This document shows, one piece after another, positions 1-5,128 of a stretch of 10,665 nt of DNA. The position numbers and the translations under genes are program-made. The DNA comes from CAYLLT01 sp964591605 (GTDB taxonomy: Bacteria; Planctomycetota; Phycisphaerae; UBA1845; PWPN01): NCBI GenBank assembly GCA_964591605.1, contig CAZQEN010000281.1:1-10665 (forward strand), written 5' to 3'. Numbering within the stretch: the stretch's first letter is position 1; each line of letters begins with the position of its first letter. Under the pieces are notes generated by a model. The model did no database searches, was not told the origin of the DNA, and worked only from the letters and a program-made list of their open reading frames with translations.

Positions 1-7
1 GAATGAC

Positions 8-75
8 GAAACCCGAATGGGGTCGGGCTCGCGGGCTGGGTGATTCAGATTCCGGGTTTCACGGGTCAATCACCC
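8..75 (-). terminator. Overlapping inverted repeats at the 3' end of the secreted-protein gene
   Basis: Two alternative hairpins surround the stop codon at 66-68. One pairs GGGTGATT (38-45) with AATCACCC (68-75), a perfect 8-bp dyad that overlaps the stop. The other pairs the arms at 8-18 and 49-60 (GAAACCCG against CGGGTTTC plus an AAT/ATT extension across one bulge). They share bases, so only one can form at a time. A short T-rich stretch follows the second on the minus strand, but there is no strong U tract, so the terminator role is tentative. Confidence 0.4.
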
Positions 76-3000
76 GTTCGGGGCGGAGCGTCATTTGTCG
101 TTTCACCGGGCTGCCGCTGACGGTTCGCATGTTTCTCGCGATTTCGGCTGGTGCGGCGACGCAGGGACGGGAGGGTGAGGCTGACCATCATGAGGGGCAG
201 AGCGCTGGCGCTGCCCGCGCCGCAGGCGCCGGAGCCGCACTGAGGGGTTGGAGAAGTCTGGGTGTCCTGTCCGTTCAGCGCGCCGCCGGATTGGCCGGAC
301 TGGCCGCCATCGGGCGTGACGACGTTCGTGTCACCGCCGGTTTGACCGTTGGCGCCGCCTGCAGCGCCGCCTCCGCCGGAACCGCCCCCCCCACTGCCGT
401 CCCCGCCACCCCCCGCGGATGCGCAGGCATCGCCGACGCCATCCTGATTGGCGTCGGCCTGATCCTCGTTGGGGGTGTCGGGACAGTTGTCGCGGCAGTC
501 CGGAATGCTGTCGGCGTCGCGGTTCGTGTCGGGAACCCCGCAGCCGCAGGCGCCGGGGGCGATCTTGGCGGCGTCGTTGGGGCAGGCGTCATTGCAGTCC
601 GCCACGCCATCTGCATCGCTGTCGGTATCGGGTGTGGCGCAGCCGCACTGGCCGGGAGTCGCCTTGCCAGCGTTGTCCGGACATCCTTCGACACAGTCGA
701 GCGTGCCGTCGGCGTCGGAATCGGTCTCGGGCACGCCGCAGCCGCAGGTGCCCGGGGCCGTCTTGCGCGCGTCGCCGGGGCAGGCGTCGTTGCAGTCGGG
801 GGTGGTGTCGCCGTCGGTATCGGTGTCGGGCACGCCGCAGCCGCAGGCGCCCGGCGCCGTTTTCTGCGGGTTGTTCGGGCAGGCGTCGTTGCAGTCGGGA
901 ACGCTATCGGTGTCACTGTCGGCGTCAGGAGCGCCGCAACCGCAGAGATCTGGGAGGGTTTTGGTGGGGTCATTCGGGCAGGCATCCTGGCAGTCGGGGG
1001 TGGTGTCCTGATCGGTGTCGGTGTCGGCGACGCCGCAACCGCACAGGCCGGGAACGATCTTGCCCGGATCGGCGGGGCAGGCGTCGTAGCAATCCACCAG
1101 GCCGTCCTTGTCGGTGTCGGGCGAGTCGGCAGGCTGGTTGTCGGGTGCAATCCTGAGCCGCCAGAGCCCGTCGGCTGCGGTGGCGACCAGGGAGCCGGAC
1201 GGAGTCAGCGCGAGAGCGTGGACGAAGACGACCGGGTCATCGAGTCCGCGGTCGAACGAGGTCCAGTGCTGACCGGCGTCGGTGGATACGAAGAAGCCGC
1301 TGTCGGTCCCGGCGTAGACGGTCGCCGGGAAGGCGGGATCGATCCGAAGGGCGTTGATGAACGAGCCGGCGGGCAGACCGCTACCCGCGAAGGTCCAGTC
1401 GGCGCCGTTGTTTTCGGTCCGGTAGACCGCGTCGAGCGAGCCGCCGTAGATGACGCCGGCGGTCGGGGTGACGGCCAGCGAATAGACGGCGTAACCGGGC
1501 GGGAATTGAAGGTCCGTCCAGTTGACGCCGGCGTCAGGGGTGCTCGCCAGGGCCGGCGTGCCGCTTCCACCGGCCAGGAGGGTACCGGTCGCCGTCATTT
1601 CCATGGCGTACGCACGGATCTCGTTATTGGGGAACTCAGGGAGATGGGTCCAGGTGCCGGGATCGCCGCTGGCGGTGGAACCTACGATGAAGGCGTCGTC
1701 GGGCTCGACCATGGTGGGGAGCTTGAGGTTGGCGGCGTAAATGATGTTCGGGGACTGCGGATCGATGAGCAGCGATTTGCGCTGTTCGCCGAGGTCTTCG
1801 CCGTCGAGGACGAGCTGCCAGTCCGCCCCGGCGTTCGTGCTGCGATACACGTCGCCCTGCTGCGTCACGGCGTAGACATTCGGACCGGCCGCACCGAGAG
1901 CGCGAATGGTATGGTTCTCGATCCCGCCGGCGAGAGGCGTCCACGTGACGCCGTCGTCGGAGCTCCTGTAGACGGTATCGCTTCCGGCGGCGTAGAGCGT
2001 GGCCGGGGCGCCGATGTCCGCCGTCACCGCCCGGAATGGAGGCAGCAGCGCACCCTGCGCCGCCTGCCCTTTGGTCCAGGTCGGGCGGGGCGTGAAGGTG
2101 ATTTCGCGGGAGAGATGGCCTTCGACCCCATCGATGACGGCGGCCACGGCGGCGTAATGCGGGCGGTTGTTGCGGAGGCAGCCGACATGGACTGAATTCG
2201 AGCTGCTGACGATGCGCCGGCCACCCAGGAGGGTCGTATAGTTGGCGGGCGTGACGCCGGGCTGCTCGGCCACGTAGAGGTGATAGGAGCTCGCACCGAG
2301 AATCTGATCCCAGGCGAGGTCCGCGCCGCTGCTGCCCGGCTGGGCCTGAAGGACAAACGGGGCCGTGGGATCCTCGAACGGAGACGTGAGCTGCCGCAGA
2401 AAGACTTCGGTATCGGCCTGCCCCGCGGGGGTGAGCAACTGGGCAAGGAAGCCGTCGGCCAGCCAGCCGTCGGAGCAGACCTCCTGCACCGCGTAGCCAT
2501 CGTCATGGTGCGTCTTGCCGTCCTGTGAGGTCCACAGAAGCTGTCCACGGCGAAGCTGGAAAGGGAATTCGACGTTGGGCGGCGTGTTGGCGGGCCGGGT
2601 CGAGGCATCGCTCCGCTCGAACCCGCCCAGGAGCATGAGGCGGCGATCCTGGAAGTTGACGCCGGACTCGATCCAGGCGACGTGCCGACCGTCGGTCTGG
2701 GCAAAGAGGATGGGCCGGGTGCCATCCGTGCGGGCGGTGATGGGCGTCGGCGTCGCGGCGGGCAGATTCGAGTCGTAGAGCATGATCTGATCGACGTTGG
2801 CGGTGTCTTTCTCGATCCAGATGAGCCGGCCGGCGACGAGATCAGACGGTGCACCCTTGCCCAGCTCCTGAACGGTGGCGCCATCGAAGAATTGCAGTCT
2901 GACGTCGGGGTTGAGGGCGTCGCCCACGTCGAAGCCCCAGGCGGCCCTGCAGCCACTGGTGCGAATGCGGCCGGACACGCCGGGGACGGGGTCGCTGCCG

Positions 3001-3545
3001 GTGAGATTGACGGCGGATCCGGTCGCGGGGTCGACCTGAAAGACATGCTTGACGGCCTGCCCACCGGCGAAGGCCTGCAGGACCATGAACACGCAGCCGT
3101 CGGCGATGGCCACGCCTTCGGGGTTGAGCGGATCGTTGGCGGTGATGGGGTTCGTGGCGACGACCAGCGTGGGCGGGTTACCGTTGACGGTGACCCAGGC
3201 GAAGTCGGTGCCGCGCCGCCAGGCGCCGATGACCTGCCCCGGCGTGGATCCGCTGCCGAGGGCGAAGACCACGTCATCGATCGAGCCGAGCGAGGGCTCG
3301 CCGGGATCACCGGCCTGCACCGGCACAACATTGGCGACGTCGCCCAGTGAGACATCCTGGTTGTCGTCAAACCAGAGGACGCGGGCGCCGCTCGATGTGC
3401 TGTGCCGCTTGCCCCACTTCTGATTGAGGTTGTCGTCGGTGAGCTGGGGGCCGCAGTTCTGGGCGGCGGCGGGGAGTGCCAGGCAACAGACGGCGAAGAT
3501 GACAATGGCATGGCTGGCGCAGCAGCGCGCGGTGAATCGACGCAT
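66..3545 (-). CDS. Secreted BNR/propeller and thrombospondin type 3-repeat protein
   Basis: Probable exported, surface-attached protein of 1159 residues; the exact role is unknown. Residues 1-28 are a signal peptide: basic start, hydrophobic core, and ALPAAA before a likely cut ahead of Q29. Residues 30-390 look like an irregular beta-propeller. Residues 394-486 resemble a fibronectin type III fold. Residues 510-800 hold at least five BNR/YCF48-like blades, recognisable by repeated VYRSSDDG-x-W, YRSTNAGADW and STDAGQHW patterns. Residues 810-1041 are seven Asp- and Cys-rich thrombospondin type 3-like repeats, a family that binds calcium. A Gly/Ser-rich linker (1042-1102) leads to a short hydrophobic segment and an Arg triplet (1103-1131), then a 28-residue polar tail. 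The ATG at 3545 is preceded by GGAG nine bases upstream and gives the signal peptide directly. Other frames over this stretch are also open, but only this one shows recognisable domains. The gene is divergent from the usp/mrp block and probably unrelated to it. Confidence 0.9.
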   Translation of the reverse strand: MRRFTARCCASHAIVIFAVCCLALPAAAQNCGPQLTDDNLNQKWGKRHSTSSGARVLWFDDNQDVSLGDVANVVPVQAGDPGEPSLGSIDDVVFALGSGSTPGQVIGAWRRGTDFAWVTVNGNPPTLVVATNPITANDPLNPEGVAIADGCVFMVLQAFAGGQAVKHVFQVDPATGSAVNLTGSDPVPGVSGRIRTSGCRAAWGFDVGDALNPDVRLQFFDGATVQELGKGAPSDLVAGRLIWIEKDTANVDQIMLYDSNLPAATPTPITARTDGTRPILFAQTDGRHVAWIESGVNFQDRRLMLLGGFERSDASTRPANTPPNVEFPFQLRRGQLLWTSQDGKTHHDDGYAVQEVCSDGWLADGFLAQLLTPAGQADTEVFLRQLTSPFEDPTAPFVLQAQPGSSGADLAWDQILGASSYHLYVAEQPGVTPANYTTLLGGRRIVSSSNSVHVGCLRNNRPHYAAVAAVIDGVEGHLSREITFTPRPTWTKGQAAQGALLPPFRAVTADIGAPATLYAAGSDTVYRSSDDGVTWTPLAGGIENHTIRALGAAGPNVYAVTQQGDVYRSTNAGADWQLVLDGEDLGEQRKSLLIDPQSPNIIYAANLKLPTMVEPDDAFIVGSTASGDPGTWTHLPEFPNNEIRAYAMEMTATGTLLAGGSGTPALASTPDAGVNWTDLQFPPGYAVYSLAVTPTAGVIYGGSLDAVYRTENNGADWTFAGSGLPAGSFINALRIDPAFPATVYAGTDSGFFVSTDAGQHWTSFDRGLDDPVVFVHALALTPSGSLVATAADGLWRLRIAPDNQPADSPDTDKDGLVDCYDACPADPGKIVPGLCGCGVADTDTDQDTTPDCQDACPNDPTKTLPDLCGCGAPDADSDTDSVPDCNDACPNNPQKTAPGACGCGVPDTDTDGDTTPDCNDACPGDARKTAPGTCGCGVPETDSDADGTLDCVEGCPDNAGKATPGQCGCATPDTDSDADGVADCNDACPNDAAKIAPGACGCGVPDTNRDADSIPDCRDNCPDTPNEDQADANQDGVGDACASAGGGGDGSGGGGSGGGGAAGGANGQTGGDTNVVTPDGGQSGQSGGALNGQDTQTSPTPQCGSGACGAGSASALPLMMVSLTLPSLRRRTSRNREKHANRQRQPGETTNDAPPRTGD
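153..239 (-). other. Putative C-terminal sorting/anchor segment of the secreted protein
   Basis: Residues 1103-1131 run from a Cys/Gly cluster (CGSGACGAG) into a short hydrophobic stretch (ALPLMMVSLTLP) and end in three consecutive arginines. This three-part layout (small motif, membrane segment, basic cluster) is that of C-terminal sorting signals such as PEP-CTERM and MYXO-CTERM, although the motif matches neither precisely. It follows a Gly-rich linker, as such signals often do. It is odd in that 28 polar residues continue after the arginines, where these signals usually end. A plain membrane anchor is the alternative. Confidence 0.5.
423..1118 (-). repeat. Seven-unit thrombospondin type 3-like repeat array within the CDS
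   Basis: These are tandem coding repeats, residues 810-1041 of the secreted protein. Unit 1 is 31 residues (1118-1026). Units 2-6 are exactly 33 residues, or 99 bp (1025-927, 926-828, 827-729, 728-630, 629-531). Unit 7 is a 36-residue terminal unit (530-423) with the classic ending DQADANQDGVGDAC. Units 1-6 follow the pattern DTDxDxDxxPDCxDACP, then a Lys-containing spacer and a CGCG block, giving four Cys per unit in most copies. Unit 5 is the most divergent: it has VEGCP in place of NDACP, and CGCA in place of CGCG. In this family the Asp-rich stretches bind calcium and the Cys form disulphides, so a rigid calcium-stabilised stalk between the BNR domain and the C-terminal anchor is a reasonable inference. 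Confidence 0.9.
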
Positions 3546-3589
3546 GGGTTTGGACTCCGGCCCTGAGTAGAGGTGCTCGAACCTCCGTT

Positions 3590-3595
3590 ATCATA
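3590..3595 (-). promoter_or_regulatory. Possible -10 box of the secreted-protein gene
   Basis: Read on the minus strand, TATGAT lies about 45 bases upstream of the ATG at 3545 and matches the bacterial -10 consensus at five of six positions. No convincing -35 box was found at 16-18 bases spacing, so this is a weak call. Confidence 0.3.
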
Positions 3596-3725
3596 CCGCA
3601 AGGGCCTGCCCCAGGTGTAGTTCTTGCACGGATGGGTCAGGGGAGGGGTGGCCATTGTTCCGGGATCCGCCGGGGGAGGTCCCATCTGCCGGACGCGACG
3701 TGGGTTGGCGACACACTCACCCCTG

Positions 3726-3756
3726 CGCAGGTCCTGCCCGGCAGGCAGGACCTGCG
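3726..3756. repeat. Perfect 13-bp inverted repeat with 5-nt loop
   Basis: CGCAGGTCCTGCC (3726-3738) pairs without mismatch with GGCAGGACCTGCG (3744-3756) across the loop CGGCA. It sits upstream of both divergent genes, so it is not at the end of a known transcript, and no T tract follows on either strand. It could be a REP-like dispersed palindrome, a protein-binding site, or a cruciform or RNA structure in a long leader. The structure is certain; the function is not known. Confidence 0.85.
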
Positions 3757-3929
3757 GAACCGCACCCGGAAGCATGGCCGGACCCTCAGGGGGAGCCGGG
3801 TATGTGGGAGGGGGCGGGGGCGAGCATGGGTTATCGGAAGTTCGGAGCCGGCGGTGCTTCAGCGGGCGGAGAGAGACGAAAACCCCGATTAGCCGGCCAT
3901 TTGTGCGACCCTCCCTGCCGTCACGGCCG

Positions 3930-3935
3930 TATAAT
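3930..3935 (+). promoter_or_regulatory. -10 box (TATAAT) of the usp gene
   Basis: An exact TATAAT consensus lies 31 bases before the usp ATG at 3966 in otherwise GC-rich sequence. The hexamer 17 bases upstream (GACCCT, 3907-3912) is a poor -35 match; TTGTGC at 3901-3906 is closer in sequence but too far away. Transcription would start near 3942, leaving a leader of about 24 bases. Confidence 0.55.
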
Positions 3936-3952
3936 CCGGTAAATGTTACCGG
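3936..3952 (+). promoter_or_regulatory. Palindrome CCGGTAA-ATG-TTACCGG, candidate usp operator
   Basis: A perfect 7-3-7 inverted repeat begins at the base after TATAAT, covers the predicted transcription start near 3942, and runs into the Shine-Dalgarno sequence GGAGAGGAG (3951-3959). That placement suits a repressor operator or, if transcribed, a hairpin masking the ribosome site. No second copy of this palindrome was noticed elsewhere in the window. Confidence 0.55.
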
Positions 3953-3965
3953 AGAGGAGTGTCCC

Positions 3966-4856
3966 ATGTTTCCGCTCAACATGGTCGGCGTCTGCGTGAA
4001 TGACGAGCCGGGAGATCGCGAAGCACTCCGTTTCGCTGCCCTCATCGGGGATGCCATGTCGGCGGCGCGATTGCACTGCATCCACATCCGCGGAATCGAG
4101 ACAGATCACATTCCGCCATCGCCACGACCAGAGGAGGTGCGACGCTTCGTCGGCGAATTCCTGCCACCCGATCTGTGCGACCGGCTGGACGTGCATGTGT
4201 GCGAACAGACCGGCGTTGCCGAGGTGATCCGGATGGCGACGGATCTGAACCTTGAATTGCTGGTGATGGGACGGCGTCTTCCCCACGATCAGCTCAGCGC
4301 CGGCTCGGAACTGTACCGGCTCGTGCAGCAGGCCGGGTGCAGCGTCCTGTTCACACCCTCCCAGGCACACGCCCATCTGAGCCGGCTGCTCGTCTGGGCG
4401 GATCGGACGGAGAACTCGCGTTTTGCGGTGCGGACGGCGGTCGAGCTCGCCCGCGCCACCGGGGACCGGCATCCTCAGGTGCTGGTGCACGCCGTCTACA
4501 GCCTCGGATACGGCCAGCACTATACCGGTAGGACGCGAAGCCAGGCGGCGCGGGATGTCGAGCGCCTGACGCGGGAAGAGCTCACGAGCTTCCTGATGGA
4601 AATCGAGTTGAGCGGGGTCCAGCTCGAAATTGTCTGTACCTGTTCAGACGACCCTGCGGCAGCCCTGATTGATCTGGCGGCGGCTCGTAACATGGATGCC
4701 GTTGTTGTGGGGACCTCGGATGCGACGCTTCCGGCCTCCGTCCTGATGGGCGGCACGGTCAAGACGATCGTGAGCGCCTCGCCGGTACCGGTCCTGGTGG
4801 CGAAGCGCAAGGGGCAGAAGATCTATTTCCTGGATGCGCTGCTGGCGACGGCCTGA
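3966..4856 (+). CDS. Two-domain universal stress protein (UspA family)
   Basis: A cytoplasmic protein of 296 residues, about twice a single Usp domain. Domain 1 spans about residues 1-132 and contains LELLVMGRR and then AGSELYRLVQQAGCSVLFTP. Domain 2 spans about 138-279 and is clearer: it opens with SRLLVWADRTENSRFAVRTA and ends with AVVVGTSDATLPASVLMGG, TVKTIV and PVPVLVAK. Usp domains of the ATP-binding class carry G-x2-G-x9-G(S/T) near the C-terminus. Domain 2 keeps GTS and the later GGT, but the second Gly is Asp252, and domain 1 is further from consensus, so nucleotide binding is uncertain. The start at 3966 is chosen for its strong GGAGAGGAG ribosome site six bases upstream and because similarity begins there; the open frame upstream to 3624 is rejected. 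The gene precedes the mrp operon on the same strand with a 272-bp gap, suggesting but not proving a link to ion or pH stress. Confidence 0.88.
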   Translation: MFPLNMVGVCVNDEPGDREALRFAALIGDAMSAARLHCIHIRGIETDHIPPSPRPEEVRRFVGEFLPPDLCDRLDVHVCEQTGVAEVIRMATDLNLELLVMGRRLPHDQLSAGSELYRLVQQAGCSVLFTPSQAHAHLSRLLVWADRTENSRFAVRTAVELARATGDRHPQVLVHAVYSLGYGQHYTGRTRSQAARDVERLTREELTSFLMEIELSGVQLEIVCTCSDDPAAALIDLAAARNMDAVVVGTSDATLPASVLMGGTVKTIVSASPVPVLVAKRKGQKIYFLDALLATA

Positions 4857-4879
4857 GGAGCCGCCATCGAGGCCACAAG

Positions 4880-4894
4880 GCAGCCAGTGGCTGC
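4880..4894 (+). terminator. Small hairpin downstream of usp, weak terminator candidate
   Basis: GCAGCC (4880-4885) pairs perfectly with GGCTGC (4889-4894) across a three-base loop, 23 bases after the usp stop. No T run follows, so it may only attenuate transcription into mrp or have no role. Confidence 0.3.
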
Positions 4895-4913
4895 AATCAA
4901 GGATGCAGGCTAT

Positions 4914-4919
4914 TACAAT
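4914..4919 (+). promoter_or_regulatory. Possible -10 box for the mrp operon
   Basis: TACAAT sits in the AT-richest part of the usp-mrpA spacer, just after the small hairpin and about 210 bases before the mrpA start. No good -35 box is seen at 16-18 bases upstream. The operon may instead be read through from usp. A weak candidate only. Confidence 0.25.
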
Positions 4920-5058
4920 CTACAGGGAAAGCGGCAGGCAGTGTTATCGTGCCTTCCTGCTCTCCTTATTCCTCTCTTCGACGAGGCCGCTGCTCTGAAG
5001 GCGAGACATGGCGCGGAGTCGGCCGTACCCGGTTTGCAGATCTCAGAATCTGAGGCTT

Positions 5059-5128
5059 GAGATTCGGATCGGCGACCGGCAGCCAGCAACCGACAATCGG
5101 CAATCGGAAACGGGATACCGGAAATCAT
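5059..5128 (+). repeat. Degenerate heptad array (consensus CAATCGG) ending at the mrpA start codon
   Basis: Ten consecutive 7-bp units can be laid out without gaps from 5059 to 5128. The best copies are CAATCGG at 5094-5100 and 5101-5107, CAACCGA at 5087-5093 and CGACCGG at 5073-5079. GGATCGG (5066-5072) and ATACCGG (5115-5121) are partial matches; the outermost units (5059-5065 and 5122-5128) are weak. The last unit ends one base before the mrpA ATG at 5129. Small dyads lie just before and at its left edge: CTCAG/CTGAG at 5042-5054 and GAATCT/AGATTC at 5046-5065. The array therefore supplies the mrpA ribosome-binding region, with GGAAA at 5120-5124 the only purine-rich stretch. The mrpA frame is open through it for 24 codons, but that peptide is repeat-derived. 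Confidence 0.7.

Larger units (their letters stand above)
3546..3965. other. Divergent intergenic region, 420 bp
   Basis: No convincing gene lies here. It separates the minus-strand secreted-protein gene from the plus-strand usp gene and must hold both promoters. The usp reading frame stays open upstream of its start as far as 3624, but that extension is Gly/Arg/Pro-rich low-complexity sequence with no Usp similarity and is best read as GC-rich noncoding DNA. Distinct elements are a weak minus-strand TATGAT (3590-3595), a perfect 13-bp hairpin (3726-3756), a TATAAT box (3930-3935) and a 17-bp palindrome (3936-3952). G-rich runs around 3790-3825 are also notable. Confidence 0.75.

Noticed and set aside
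423..1118. Regular 99-bp repeats considered as a CRISPR array
   Set aside because: The whole unit is repeated without unique spacers, and it encodes an in-frame protein repeat of a known type.
3..2195. A 730-codon open frame on the plus strand antisense to the secreted-protein gene
   Set aside because: Its Gly/Val/Ala-rich product mirrors the tandem Asp/Cys repeats on the other strand and has no recognisable domain. GC-rich repeats avoid stops in several frames, and the minus-strand protein has a signal peptide and clear domains.
3624..3965. A 114-codon N-terminal extension of the Usp protein
   Set aside because: The translated extension is low-complexity and unlike any Usp. The TATAAT box, palindrome and strong ribosome site all point to the ATG at 3966.
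2024..4087. A 687-codon minus-strand open frame overlapping both the secreted-protein gene and usp
   Set aside because: The product is a Pro/Arg/Ser-rich shadow of the real frame and crosses a divergent promoter region and the start of usp on the other strand.
5057..5128. A 24-residue N-terminal extension of MrpA
   Set aside because: It is encoded by the heptad array, is hydrophilic, precedes the natural first helix and has no ribosome site at 5057. It is kept only as a point to test.
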